A DNA stretch of 64,000 nucleotides from Clostridia bacterium (GTDB lineage: Bacteria > Bacillota > Clostridia > Christensenellales > Borkfalkiaceae). The stretch lies in the NCBI GenBank assembly GCA_017505465.1, contig JAFVPE010000028.1, forward strand, positions 1 to 64,000, read 5' to 3'. The position numbers and the translations under genes were made by a program. Positions 46,712 to 57,500 of this stretch are shown here, one piece after another. The notes below the pieces were generated by a model. It saw nothing but the letters and a program-made list of their open reading frames with translations. It searched no databases and was not told where the DNA came from. The stretch's first letter is position 1. Each line of letters begins with the position of its first letter.

Positions 46712-47524
46712 ATGGATACGAAGCTTAAAGAAAACTTAAAATTTATTAACGACGAAGTCTTTTGTACTTACTTGCGCACAAACGCTCCGTTAAACCCGAA
46801 CGTTTATTCCTCACACATTCACAACGGGTACGAGCTTTTATTCTTCTATGACGGAGACGTAGATTATATCATCGGCGGCTCTATCTATCATTTGCAAAAA
46901 AACGATCTGCTTTTGATAAAACCCGCCGTTTATCATCACGCGCGTATTTTATTGCCGCACCCCTATGAACGTATCGTTATCCATTTCAAGGATACTTCTC
47001 TTCTTCAAGAGTTGCTCCCCATTTTGGAATCGGCAGACGACTTTTACCAAATTCAAGCGCACTCCCCCATCAAGCGCATTTTTGACAATTTGCGCGATTG
47101 TTTCGGTGTGTTTAATAAAACGGAATATCACTATCTTTCTCGCCACTCACTCAATAATATTTTGATAAATCTTCAATATATTAACGAGCATACGGTAAAA
47201 GAAAAAATTCATACCAATTCCACGCTTGAAAATATCCTTTTGTATATAGACGAGAACCCTACCTTGCCGTTGACGATTGCCTCTCTTTCCGAGAAATTCA
47301 ATTTAAGTCCTTCTTGGATTGCGCATTCCTTCAAGAAAGCGTTGGGGACAAGCCCCTCGCAATATATCAACCACAAAAAAATTATGTACGCGCAGTCGCT
47401 CATTAACATGGGGACTTCCCCCGTACAAGCTGCGGAAATGTGCTCGTACATTAACTATACGACCTTCTACCGTCAATACAAAAAATATCTTGGTATAAAA
47501 CCTACGGAAGATAAACCCCTTTAA
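46712..47524 (+). CDS. AraC-family transcriptional regulator
   Basis: 270 residues. The N-terminal cupin-like ligand domain begins around SSHIHNGYELLFFYDGDVDY (about 30-50), with LQKNDLLLIKPAVYHH as its second half. The C-terminal about 100 residues hold the two helix-turn-helix motifs: LTIASLSEKFNLSPSWIAHSFKKALG and PVQAAEMCSYINYTTFYRQYKKYLG, followed by the family end KP. The ATG at 46712 is preferred to an upstream ATG at 46571 because a full promoter ends 7 nt before it; the mRNA is then leaderless. Divergent from the 1314-residue lipoprotein gene, and its operator half-sites recur at three promoters in this region. The ligand is probably a sugar imported by the ABC system. Confidence 0.9.
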   Translation: MDTKLKENLKFINDEVFCTYLRTNAPLNPNVYSSHIHNGYELLFFYDGDVDYIIGGSIYHLQKNDLLLIKPAVYHHARILLPHPYERIVIHFKDTSLLQELLPILESADDFYQIQAHSPIKRIFDNLRDCFGVFNKTEYHYLSRHSLNNILINLQYINEHTVKEKIHTNSTLENILLYIDENPTLPLTIASLSEKFNLSPSWIAHSFKKALGTSPSQYINHKKIMYAQSLINMGTSPVQAAEMCSYINYTTFYRQYKKYLGIKPTEDKPL

Positions 47525-47544
47525 CAAAACGTTACAATCAACGG

Positions 47545-47576
47545 CCCTGCGGCATTTGCCGCAGGGTTTTCTTTTT
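47545..47576 (+). terminator. terminator of the araC-family gene
   Basis: CCCTGCGGC-ATTT-GCCGCAGGG followed by TTTTCTTTTT. Confidence 0.88.
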
Positions 47577-47582
47577 CCGCTG

Positions 47583-49037
47583 TTATTTCGCTTTCACGTA
47601 AGACTGGCCGTTGCAAAGGTATATATAGGGATTGATAATCGAACCGTCCGTTTGCGAAAGCTCAAACGCCGTACCGCCAATGAGCGGTTTAGCGTCTGCG
47701 GGGCAGTTATAATCCCCGTCGATATTACCGTTTTCATAGATGAAATTATATCTATCGTACGTGGACGATTTTTGTCCATATTGGAATCGCACCCCGTCCA
47801 AAACGATACTTGCGCTATTACAATGCTCGTGTCCGACAAAAATGGAGTCCACCCCGCGCTTTTTCATTTCTATAAAGACGGAAGTATTTTCGTCCCAAGC
47901 GCCCTTCATAACTCTGCCGAGATAGCCAAAATCCCCTTCCTGCGCAACGTCAGGTTTTTCAAGATTAAGCGGTCTTGCCAAAGACGAAGTAGAGCCTGAT
48001 TCTAACACACCGCTATATTGCTCGTATTTTTTAAACGCACGCAAGAAATAGGCTTGTTGAATATGGTATGCAAAGGAAATTTTCGTTTCGGGCGAAATGG
48101 AATGCACCTTATCAATCGATTCGCAAAACCAATCCACTTGATCGTTTCCGAAGCCGTTGCTCGTTTTTACTTTCCCCAAGCTCGCGTCACTAGGCGCACC
48201 GCAACCGTTAGAGTCCATCATATAGAATACACGCAATAGCTTCTCTCCTTGCGTTACGCCTACCGTGTAGTTGCCGTTCCCCGTCACTTCACCTTGCTCA
48301 AACAAGCAATTTTCCGCGTTTTCGAGTTGCTCGCATTGCCAATCCACACCCTTTGGACATTCGTTATCGTGATTACCGAACACGGGCGCCCAAGGCGTTT
48401 CCAAGGATTCCATAAAATTGACGTACGCCGTGAATACGTCGCCGTCTGCCGTGTCGAATCTTCCGTAGGTGAGATCTCCCGTCACCAAAATTAAATCGGG
48501 ATTCGTTTCCTCTACCGTTTCACGAATATAACGGAAACACTTCGATTCCATTTCCGAAGGCGTATTATACATAATTTGAGGATCGGAAAGCTGCAAAATA
48601 ACAGGTTCTCTTCCTTCTTCCACTTCAACGGTGAAATCTGTGAGCTCGTTTATCTTGACGCTTGCGCCGCAGTCGCAATAGTACGCCTTGCCGTTGTCGC
48701 CGTCCTTGTACTCATCATAGGTATGCCCTACCACCGAGCCGTACTCTCTGCCGCAAGTATCGCACTTGCGTTTGGAATTGCAATCCTTTGCCGTTCCGCT
48801 ATGCTTTGCATATTCCGCACGCTGACCGCAGGCGCAAATCTTCCAATGCGCCACGGAGTTGTTTTTCCATTCCGTGCCAAAATCGTGTACGTGTTCTTCG
48901 CTCGTTGCGCCGCCCGACGATTCGGACGTGGATGAATTTGCAGGCTTGTTATCACACGCCGCAAATGCGCTCAATCCAAGAAAGAGCGCAAGAAGCAAGC
49001 TTCCAATTTTCTTCATTTTTTTCATAGCGTTTCTCAT
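47583..49037 (-). CDS. calcineurin-like metallophosphoesterase lipoprotein
   Basis: 484 residues. Lipoprotein signal ending LSAFAAC, a Ser-rich linker, then about 80 residues of the same Cys/His unit type seen in the 1314-residue protein (AHWKICACGQRAEYAKH, CNSKRKCDTCGREYG). The catalytic domain has the metallophosphoesterase motifs LQLSDPQI, LVTGDLTYG, VFGNHDNE, AYHIQQ and SIFVGHEH, so all metal ligands are present; the DevT/purple-acid-like group fits best. It would hydrolyse phosphate esters outside the cell. AAGGGTG lies before the ATG. The promoter carries operator 2 of the AraC-type regulon. Confidence 0.87.
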   Translation of the reverse strand: MRNAMKKMKKIGSLLLALFLGLSAFAACDNKPANSSTSESSGGATSEEHVHDFGTEWKNNSVAHWKICACGQRAEYAKHSGTAKDCNSKRKCDTCGREYGSVVGHTYDEYKDGDNGKAYYCDCGASVKINELTDFTVEVEEGREPVILQLSDPQIMYNTPSEMESKCFRYIRETVEETNPDLILVTGDLTYGRFDTADGDVFTAYVNFMESLETPWAPVFGNHDNECPKGVDWQCEQLENAENCLFEQGEVTGNGNYTVGVTQGEKLLRVFYMMDSNGCGAPSDASLGKVKTSNGFGNDQVDWFCESIDKVHSISPETKISFAYHIQQAYFLRAFKKYEQYSGVLESGSTSSLARPLNLEKPDVAQEGDFGYLGRVMKGAWDENTSVFIEMKKRGVDSIFVGHEHCNSASIVLDGVRFQYGQKSSTYDRYNFIYENGNIDGDYNCPADAKPLIGGTAFELSQTDGSIINPYIYLCNGQSYVKAK

Positions 49038-49055
49038 TGTTACACCCTTTACTTT

Positions 49056-49084
49056 ATTATATAATAACCGAGTACCCCCGTCAA
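49056..49084 (-). promoter_or_regulatory. promoter of the phosphoesterase gene
   Basis: On the minus strand TTGACG (49084-49079), 17-nt spacer, TATAAT (49061-49056). Confidence 0.85.
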
Positions 49085-49118
49085 TAGCGTTTCTTGCTTC
49101 AAAATGGTAAATTCTTGC
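49085..49118 (-). promoter_or_regulatory. AraC-type operator 2
   Basis: On the minus strand distal half-site GCAAGAATT (49118-49110) and proximal half-site GCAAGAAACGCTA (49097-49085), starts 21 bp apart, the latter touching the -35 box. Confidence 0.75.
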
Positions 49119-49150
49119 TTTTTTGCGCCCGCGCTATTATTCTTTTAATA

Positions 49151-49183
49151 AAAATCGGGATTGAAATCCAATCCCGATTTTCT
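49151..49183 (-). terminator. terminator of the ABC/DUF4838 operon
   Basis: AAAATCGGGATTG-AAAT-CCAATCCCGATTTT with a T run on the minus strand, just after the 1074-residue lipoprotein gene. Confidence 0.85.
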
Positions 49184-49192
49184 TTGTTTTCT

Positions 49193-52100
49193 TTATGCTA
49201 CGATGAAAGATACGCCTGCGGGCCATTCCGTGATGTGATCAAATTCGTTCGCCTCACCGTCTCCGTCCACGTCCTTAAAACTATCGCTCGTATCGCCGAT
49301 ATACTTATAGCTCTTCGCATAAATCGTCATACCCGAAATCGTATTGCCGCTTACAACACGAGCCATTACACAGCCAAGATCAAAACCTTCTGCGTGTACG
49401 GTTACGTTGCTTACGGTATTGTTCTGGAAGTATCTGCAAGAGAGCAAGCCTTCCTGCGACGAGAATGCGTCGGTATTGTTGTAATAGCCGTATCCTGCTA
49501 CGTTCACGTTGATGTTTTCAAGCGTTGCGCCGTTAATACAGAACGCAAGGAGCGCCGCCGATACTTTACCGTCATAGGTAATCTTATCGAAGTTCACGTC
49601 CTTAATTACTGCGCCTTTACCGATATGACCGAACAACCCGTTTGCCGACGCCGTAAAGTTGGAAATCGTCTTGCCGTTGCCGTCGAACGTACCACGGAAA
49701 CCAACCGTGTTCGAATAGAACGGATTGCCGGACAAAGAGCTAATGGTTTCGCCCTTGAAATCGATATCGCTACCAAGGATGTAGTAACCCGTGATAGACG
49801 TAGTCCTCTCGTCTTGCGTGTTGATTCTAACTGCGTCGAAATCTTCTACCGTGTTGATAATCTTCGTTGCAAACAAAACTTCCACGTCGTAGGAGTAATA
49901 AACGTTATCCTTTTCCGTCATAATACGAACAGTCAAATCCCCATACGTAGAGCCGAAGTCTGCCACGTTAATAGCAAGCTTTCCGTCCGTGATTGCTCCC
50001 GAACCAACAAGCGTCGTTCCAACGTACGCCATTGCCGTCGCACCGTTGTATGCGTTGCCTGCGGAAATATCCAAAACCGTCGAGGTCGGATCAAGAAGAG
50101 CCTTTTCCGTCTGCGTAATCGTTACGTCCGTCTTTTGCTTGATGGTAATTTCAATCCTCTTTACCTGTTCGTTCAAATAAGACGTAAGTTCCAACGTTAC
50201 CGTTTTGCCGATAGCCGTTTCGTCCGCCAATAAGATACCGTTTTTGTACGTAACGCCGTCCACCTTTTCTACGAACGACACGTTCGTGTATGCACCAACC
50301 GTGTTAATTTCCGTTTGTTCGCCTGCAAATGCGATCGAGGGCGGATTCACAAAACCGATTTCCGCATCTCTATCAATCTTGCTTGCTTGATTTACGGTGA
50401 AGGGAATACCGTTGATGTTCGTCCAGAAGGAGTTATCCCAATCGTTGTATTCGTCCACAACGTCTACGTTGCTTACAAATTCTGAATAATCGTTGAAATT
50501 ATAGTTCGCGCCCGAGTGTTCCAAAAGCGTTGCGTTGGGGCAGATAACGATAACGCCGTCCATCACGGCAATATTACCGCCTGCAAGCTGTACGTACGAC
50601 CAGCTGTAGCCCTTATTCTTTTCTTCATCAAAAAGAATGGTTGCATTCGTAGCGTCAACGAAGCAGTTGCGTACAGTTGCCGTCGAGGAAACGCCTTGTT
50701 TTGTCGAGAAGAAGGTACTCAAAATACGAGGGTCCGCGCCGCCGTTAAATTCCGTAACGTCTACGCCCGTACAAATTTGCTTATAGCTTACGCTAACGTT
50801 TTCAATCAAACCGCCGCCGCTCGCTGCGATATAGCCTGAGTTTTCACGTACAGTTGCGTTCGTGAAGGAAACGTTTCTAACGATACCGTCATTTTGAAGA
50901 ACGCCGAAAATACCCGTTTCCGAGTTTTGATTGTCCGCAATCGCCAAGCCGTCTACGTTGTAGCCTTGACCGTCGAAAATCGCCTTCCAACCGTAAAGCA
51001 ACGAATTATAACGGTTCGTTCTTGCGTCGCCGCCAAGCGCATACAAATGGTTATGGCTCAAGAACGGAGTGAAATTACCATTGTAATCGATGTCGTTGCC
51101 GAGCAAGAACCAACCTTCCCAAACGCCCACCGTTTCCGAGTTTGCGTCTGCGATAGCAGGCATAGCGTCGAATTCCGCCTTGTCGTTGATAATCATCGTG
51201 TAGATTTCAACGGGCATATCGTAGATAACGTATTCCGTCGAAACGGTCATCGTCTGTTCGCCAAGCTTTGCCGCTTCCTTGGGCATATTCGTCTTATCGA
51301 GAAGAATCGTTTTGCCCGTAGCGGAACCCAATACTTCCTTGCCGTGAATGGTTACGCTTTCGATTTCACCGTAAATATCCGATTCCAAAGTAAATTCTGT
51401 AAGATTTTCCACTTCAAGGAAGGGTTTTACCGTTTCGCTGAGTGCAAGTCTCGGTTTTTCTACGTGAACTTTTATGGTTACGCTCGTCGAAACGCCGTTT
51501 ACCGTGCAAGTACCAACAAGCGTCGTCACACCTGCGCCTTTCGCCTTTAACGTCTTGCCTTCTAACACCGCAACGTTTGCATTATAGTCGGAAGAAGCCG
51601 TATCCCATACGATTTCCGCGTCTACCTGCACACCGTTTTCGTATACGATGAAATCCAACGCTTCGCTATTGACGTATTCGGCAATATTCGCCGTTGCAAG
51701 ATTTAATTCGTAATAACCGTTTTGGGGAACAAGCGCTTGATTTGCCGCAGCAACTACAATGTCCGTGCCGTAGACGGTTACAGTGATTTCTCTGCTTCTT
51801 GTAACCCCACGAATGGTCGCCGCAACGCAAAGCGTCGTCGTGCCTTCCTTCAAGCCCTTGAAGGTAACGCCGCTACTATCGGGCGTACATTCCACAACGC
51901 CTTCCGAAGCACCGTCCGCCACCGACCAAGTATAGGTGATAGCTTCTTCAATCTTTTCGCCCTTCCACGTTGCGCTTACTTCCGTCCAATAAGAGCCGTT
52001 GACGTTCAAGTAAACGTTTTCCGCGCCAAGCTCGATAACGGGAGCCGTCGTAGGTGCGCCAACGATTACCGTACAGGTCGCAGACGCGCCGCCTGCGCTT

Positions 52101-52417
52101 GCCGTAATCGTTGCTTCGCCTTCTGCGAGCGCTTCAATATTACCGTTTTCATCAACGGAAACGATGGAAGGTGCGGAAGAAGTCCATACAACGCGTTCAA
52201 GCGTACCTTCTACTTCCACCGTCAACGTCGTTTTGTCATATTTAGCAACGCCAATACTCGGCGTTTCAAACGTGATTTTTGCCAAGTTTGCGGTGCTTTC
52301 GCTTGTTGAATCGCCGCCGTTGCCACCCTTGTCGTTGTTACAAGCTACGCCGAATGCGCAGGTCGTAACGAAACATGCGGAAAGGATACCAATCAATAAT
52401 TTCTTATTTTTCATCAT
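49193..52417 (-). CDS. Big2/beta-helix lipoprotein
   Basis: 1074 residues. Signal LLIGILSACFVTTCAFGVAC with lipobox GVAC. An N-terminal bacterial Ig-like group 2 domain (VVWTSSAPSIVSVDENGNIEALAEGEATITASA, in shorter segments SVDENGNIEALAEGEATI) is followed by two more Ig-like units, then two GLUG-like beta-helix units (FDGQGYNVDGLAIADN...IVRNVSFTNA and FDGNGKTISNFTASAN...VIKDVNFDKI) each led by a LLGNDIDYNGN-type segment. The same unit pair occurs in the 1314-residue protein. Last gene of the ABC operon, 15 bp after the DUF4838 gene. AGGAGG lies 5 nt before ATG 52417 and 8 nt before the next ATG. Probably binds glycan on the cell surface. Confidence 0.78.
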   Translation of the reverse strand: MMKNKKLLIGILSACFVTTCAFGVACNNDKGGNGGDSTSESTANLAKITFETPSIGVAKYDKTTLTVEVEGTLERVVWTSSAPSIVSVDENGNIEALAEGEATITASAGGASATCTVIVGAPTTAPVIELGAENVYLNVNGSYWTEVSATWKGEKIEEAITYTWSVADGASEGVVECTPDSSGVTFKGLKEGTTTLCVAATIRGVTRSREITVTVYGTDIVVAAANQALVPQNGYYELNLATANIAEYVNSEALDFIVYENGVQVDAEIVWDTASSDYNANVAVLEGKTLKAKGAGVTTLVGTCTVNGVSTSVTIKVHVEKPRLALSETVKPFLEVENLTEFTLESDIYGEIESVTIHGKEVLGSATGKTILLDKTNMPKEAAKLGEQTMTVSTEYVIYDMPVEIYTMIINDKAEFDAMPAIADANSETVGVWEGWFLLGNDIDYNGNFTPFLSHNHLYALGGDARTNRYNSLLYGWKAIFDGQGYNVDGLAIADNQNSETGIFGVLQNDGIVRNVSFTNATVRENSGYIAASGGGLIENVSVSYKQICTGVDVTEFNGGADPRILSTFFSTKQGVSSTATVRNCFVDATNATILFDEEKNKGYSWSYVQLAGGNIAVMDGVIVICPNATLLEHSGANYNFNDYSEFVSNVDVVDEYNDWDNSFWTNINGIPFTVNQASKIDRDAEIGFVNPPSIAFAGEQTEINTVGAYTNVSFVEKVDGVTYKNGILLADETAIGKTVTLELTSYLNEQVKRIEITIKQKTDVTITQTEKALLDPTSTVLDISAGNAYNGATAMAYVGTTLVGSGAITDGKLAINVADFGSTYGDLTVRIMTEKDNVYYSYDVEVLFATKIINTVEDFDAVRINTQDERTTSITGYYILGSDIDFKGETISSLSGNPFYSNTVGFRGTFDGNGKTISNFTASANGLFGHIGKGAVIKDVNFDKITYDGKVSAALLAFCINGATLENINVNVAGYGYYNNTDAFSSQEGLLSCRYFQNNTVSNVTVHAEGFDLGCVMARVVSGNTISGMTIYAKSYKYIGDTSDSFKDVDGDGEANEFDHITEWPAGVSFIVA

Positions 52418-52432
52418 TGCTTCCTCCTTCCG

Positions 52433-54559
52433 TTATTCAAGATCCCAAGTGTTAAATACGTCAGCAATTACGTAGTGTTCTTGGTGCGACGTGTTGCCGA
52501 GCTTTTCAAAGTCGTCAGCGAACTGTTGACGCATTTCCTTAATCGTTTCAACACTGAACGAAGCGGAGTTTGCATACGTCGTGCAAAGCACGTATCTCGG
52601 GAACAAGGATTCCGTCAAAATGTTGTGCTTATATGCGTCGTAAAGCGGTTTGTTTGTTGTCGCAACGGACGCAATTGCCTTATACGCCTCTTCGTGCATG
52701 TTGTTCCAATGACGAATAAGCCCTTCCGGCCATATGTCTTTTTTCGCCAAATCGTAGGAGTGAATACCGCCGCCCGTGTATGCTTCATTTGCACGGAGAT
52801 GCTGCGTAACCTGATCGAAATATTCGCGCATGATTTCGCTTGCAGGACCGTATTGATACTTGAACCACTTGTCGAGCAATTCTTCATAATCCGTATTTAC
52901 GTTGAAGAAGCCCTTGGAAGTGATGTACGTACGAAGCTTATCAAAGCCGGGGTTATGCGGGTTAGACGTCTGCCCTTGATAGTACATATGCTGTGCGCCT
53001 TTTTCTTTGAAATAACGCATATTCTCCAACATCGAGTCGTAGCTGTTGTACGGATACAAATAGTTGTAGTAGTTGAGCTCGTACGTCCAAATATAGAATT
53101 GTTTGCCAAGGCCTGACCAGCCCTTTACCATGTTATCGAAGGATGCGTTTTCCGCTTCATAGAAGGAGTGTACGTAGTTTGCCGAAGCCGCCGCATAGAA
53201 GAAACCTACGTTTTCAGCAGCCTTCAAATATTCCACGTTGCCTTCTTCGTCTAAAACGTCCTCTTCCGTAATCGAACCGTCTTCTTCCAAGTTGAACCAC
53301 TTGCGGGGCTTGGCAATGCCTTTGCCTTCCTCGTCGAACTTATAGTTACCGTTGCTATCCATTTCAATCGGAGGTTTAATCAACGAACCGTAAACGAGCA
53401 TCAAAACGTTGATATCGCCGTGTTCACCGAATTCCTCTTTGCCTTGCTCCGACGCAAGATATGCGTCGACACCCTCGGAAACGTCGTTCAAGAAGCCCAA
53501 AGCCGCACCGCCGTGCGTGCTGCCGTAATATTCATAGGTTGCAACGCAAGCGTCGCAGGTACATCTTGAAACACGGTCGCCGTTAATAACGTCCATTTGA
53601 CCGATAACGATGTTATACGTATCCTTGCCTCTCATAAAGCCGATGGTTTTGTCTACGTAATTTTGCACCATCAATTCATACTCTTCTCTATCGCCGCGCG
53701 CCGTGAAGCAAGCCTGCGACATATTCGCATCGTTGGAGAACCAACCTCTGTGCTCTACGCACGTCCCGTCGTTCTTGCCAAGTACAACGTCGCCGCCGAG
53801 GAAGTCCACTACGTTGTGCATCCACGTCGTACCCGTATTACGGAAGATTTCACCGTTCGTAAAGCCCATACCGTACGACGTTTCCCCGTTGACTCTCGGG
53901 TTGTCAAGCTGACGGTAATCGTAGTCGGGACGTTCGGTGATTTCCATTTTCGGAAGCACCGAGCCGTCTTTTTCAAAAATGGTAATATTCGTAGAAATAA
54001 TGTCGAACCCTACCGTTTGGCGAAGGAAGCAAAGCCCAGCAAGCTGATAGCCTTGCGTACCGTACGCCTGAATGAATACGTTTTTACCGTAGGTAACGAT
54101 ATAATAACCGGTATTGCCAAGCTTCTCGAAGGTGGGCATTTCCATGCCAATCGTTGCAAAAATATCGTCACAGCCAACCAAGATATACGAAGAGTTTTCG
54201 TCCACGGAGACCTTCGATAAATCTTCCACCACTTCAAGCTTTACGTTCGTCGCTGCGGAAAGCTGCGACGCTATGTAATTCGCCGAACGGGTTGCCGTAC
54301 TATTACCGGTTACAATTTTATATTCGCTCGTCTTATTGCGAATAAAGTTTGCATTTGCAGGAGCGTCGTAATTCACGTTCAAATCGTGAAGGCCGCCTTC
54401 CCAATAATGCGCTTGGAAATCTTCCGTGGGATTAGAGACTTGGGGAATCCCGTCGAGCTTGCCGCCCCCCGTAGAGCCTTTATTATCATCGTTACAACCA
54501 ACCATCGCGGTTGTGGAAACCAATGCCATAAGGCATGCTAATAATTTTTTCATTTTCAT
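52433..54559 (-). CDS. DUF4838 lipoprotein 1 (glycosidase-like)
   Basis: 708 residues with lipobox MVGC. The N-terminal domain (about 80-190: IASQLSAATNVKLEVVEDLS, ILVGCDDIFA) resembles the small domain in front of GH67 and GH20 catalytic barrels. The central part matches DUF4838: a CTCDAC motif in RVSRCTCDACVATYEYYG, FYIWTYELNYYNYLYPYN and a C-terminal helical part (LLDKWFKYQYGPASEIMREYF). DUF4838 proteins are found in gut glycan-utilisation loci; catalysis is not shown. It lies 13 bp after the 1027-residue gene in the ABC operon. A relative is at 61.7-64 kb. Confidence 0.82.
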   Translation of the reverse strand: MKMKKLLACLMALVSTTAMVGCNDDNKGSTGGGKLDGIPQVSNPTEDFQAHYWEGGLHDLNVNYDAPANANFIRNKTSEYKIVTGNSTATRSANYIASQLSAATNVKLEVVEDLSKVSVDENSSYILVGCDDIFATIGMEMPTFEKLGNTGYYIVTYGKNVFIQAYGTQGYQLAGLCFLRQTVGFDIISTNITIFEKDGSVLPKMEITERPDYDYRQLDNPRVNGETSYGMGFTNGEIFRNTGTTWMHNVVDFLGGDVVLGKNDGTCVEHRGWFSNDANMSQACFTARGDREEYELMVQNYVDKTIGFMRGKDTYNIVIGQMDVINGDRVSRCTCDACVATYEYYGSTHGGAALGFLNDVSEGVDAYLASEQGKEEFGEHGDINVLMLVYGSLIKPPIEMDSNGNYKFDEEGKGIAKPRKWFNLEEDGSITEEDVLDEEGNVEYLKAAENVGFFYAAASANYVHSFYEAENASFDNMVKGWSGLGKQFYIWTYELNYYNYLYPYNSYDSMLENMRYFKEKGAQHMYYQGQTSNPHNPGFDKLRTYITSKGFFNVNTDYEELLDKWFKYQYGPASEIMREYFDQVTQHLRANEAYTGGGIHSYDLAKKDIWPEGLIRHWNNMHEEAYKAIASVATTNKPLYDAYKHNILTESLFPRYVLCTTYANSASFSVETIKEMRQQFADDFEKLGNTSHQEHYVIADVFNTWDLE

Positions 54560-54572
54560 ACCTTATACCCCC

Positions 54573-57500
54573 TTATTTCGTTACCACGACTTCCAAACGA
54601 AGCGCCGTGATATTGCCGTATGCGTCTTTTGCAATGATACTCAAATAGTAAGTACCTTCGTAAGTAGCTTTGATAGCGTTGGACGTCGAGGAAAGACGAA
54701 CGGTTCTACCCGTAGGATTCTGTACGCACTTATCTACGATGATTTCTTCCGTTTCCGTAAGGTTATCCGAAACGGTGAAGTTGGGGAAGATAATGTTTTC
54801 GCCTACCTTCACTGTCTTCGTGTATTCGCTCGTAACCGTGATTACAGGTGCGATTTCATCGATTACGGTAACGTAGTTGATGAATTCCTTTTCCCCGTCA
54901 AGCCAATCCACTTCGGCTGCTACGTATTGAATGCTATAAAAGCCGTATGCGCTCAAGCTAATCGTGTAGGTTTTCGATGCGTCTGCATTTTCAAGCTTCG
55001 TGCCGTCCAAAGCGGTAACAATGTTACCCAAAGGATCGGTAACCGTTACGGTGAGCGACGTTTGAGGCGCAAAGGTATCCCCTGCCATTGCAGGCGCCAT
55101 CACGTACGTGCTGCCGATGGAGTAGCTCCCGCCGTAGTCGCCGAGAATTGCAAAGTTAGGATCGCCGTAATCTTTGTCTCTGCGAGAAATCGTACTGCCA
55201 GAGAATTCTTGAAGCATATAGCTTGCGCCGACTTTTGCATCCACCATCGTTACGCTTACGTATACTTTGTTAGAAGAGAAGCCGTTGAACGCTTCGCCGT
55301 TATCGTACGTATCGATATTTACGTAAACGTTTTCGAACTTGAATCTGCCGCCTGCGTAACCCATTTCAAAATAGGTGTCTTCATAAAGGTCGATGGTTAC
55401 GTCCGCATCGAACGAACCGTTCGACAACTTTACTTTGCCTGCGCCAATCGCAACGTTTAAGGTTGCCTTTTCATTGGAGTCCGCTATATCCGTAAGCGTC
55501 AATTGTAACGCCTTATATTTCGTCAAGCCCTCCATCGAAGAAAGCTGCATCGAAACAAGGTCTGCAACCTGCGGATTCGCAAACGTCCAAGTGTTCGAAC
55601 CCACTTGCGTTGCGCAAATTTGCAAGCCGCTTCGGTGTTGCTTACCGTTCGCGTCCTCCGTCTTAATGTCGAAGCCTTCGCCGTAAATGTAATTTTGTAC
55701 TTTTACATCGTTGCCTTCTTTAATGATAACGACGGGAACTTCCACTGCTTCCAAAACCGTTTCGCCGCAAGAATAGGTAAAACGAAGCTTGTCGCCGTTT
55801 GCCGTTACGGAAGGGGTGAACTTATCCCCTGCTTTATAGGTCTTTACGTCTGCGCCGTATTCTACCTTAACGTCGCAAAGAACACGGTTGAGTCTGCCCG
55901 AAGAATAATCGTTAGCGTACAATTCGGGAAGGGTGTATTCTACGCCTGCAAGGAAAACTTGCGGCAACGTAAGTTGGTCGTTAATAATAGGTTTAGCCCC
56001 CTTCGTCGCCTCGATTTCATAGAAGCAAGCCGCCTGCGTACCGAGATAGTCGGTTACCAAATAGGTAACTCTCCAAGTACCTTCTACGTCGGGAACAAAC
56101 TTGTCTTTGATTTCATATTCCGCTTCGGGACCGCTAACAAGAATCTTGCATTCGGGAGTACCCGAACCGCCCGAAATAATCGGTTGAGAAACTGCAATTT
56201 CATAGCCGAGCGTTGCCGTCGAAAGGATATCGGCAGGATTTTCCACAACCAATTCGGGAATTTCTATTGCCGCATATACGGGAAGCTCTGCCGTCGCTAC
56301 GTTGCCGACGAAGTCGGTAGCCGTGTAAACGATGGAATAATAACCTGCTCTGTCAGGTGTAAACGTACCGTCCTTCAAGGAAACGGTCGTAGGCGTGTTG
56401 GACGCACGGTTATACCAAACCTGCGTGCGTACTTCACGAACGCCTGCATATTCGTCGAACGCAGAAGCCGTAGGCACTTTATACGCCACGCCAACCTTTG
56501 CATTCGGCATCGTTTCGTATGCGGTGTCCACAGTGATTACAGGGGCTTCCGTATCCGTAAATTCATTCTTGTCAAGGCTCGGCATCCCCATTACTTTCGT
56601 CAAGCAGAAGTTTGCCGTTGCATTCAGATAGCTGCTACACGAAATCGAAAGGCGTACCTTTCCGCTAGGGAAGCCGTTCCAAAGGGTGCTGTAATATTCC
56701 GCGCTGTCAAGGTCGGATACGAACGTACCCTTTGCATATACTATCTTGGTTGCATTGTCATAGGAAAGCGCCAAGGGGTATTTCGAGGGGCTCGTTTGCA
56801 CCAAATTACCGCTCCAGTGCGCGCCAATACTGCCGTTTTTCTCATATTCCGCCGCCATGAAGGAAATCAACATAGGCGTACCTACGCCGTCGTTTACGTG
56901 CAAGGGCTTGCCTGATTCCAAGCCGACCATATCTTGCCCGTTGCCGCCTGCCATAACGAAGGAGCAAGCTTTACCCGAACCCAAGGTCGTGTTCCACCAA
57001 CGGTTGATGTCGATGTTGAGATAGATGGAAGAATCCAACGAGTCGGTCAACGTAAGCGTAAGCTTATCGAAGTCTGCGGTGTCAAAAGCGTCGGGCGTAA
57101 TGAACCCTTCAATGATGCTTTCCTTAGACGTAAAGCTGTCTACACTGAGAATCTGTGTAAAATCCAAGCTATCGCCGGGAGCAAGACGAACGATCAGGCC
57201 GTCGTGCTTATAAGCCGCATACTCGGGCGTATCCGCGCCAAAGCCCTTATATACGCCGTATTCTATGGAGCTCTTTTCGTCGTGAATATAATATGCTTGA
57301 TATTCCACCGTGAAATTCACTTTCTTGGAATATTCTTTACCCCCCTTGCTAGCATAGTAAGAAACGGTGTAAATACCTGCTTGGTCAAGGACGATTTCCG
57401 TTTCCGTCGTCGTAGCGCCGTTGGGATAGGTAACGACGGACGACGCAACGATTTCTTCGCCGCCAACGGTTACCTTATATTCGGGAACGCTAAACGTAGA

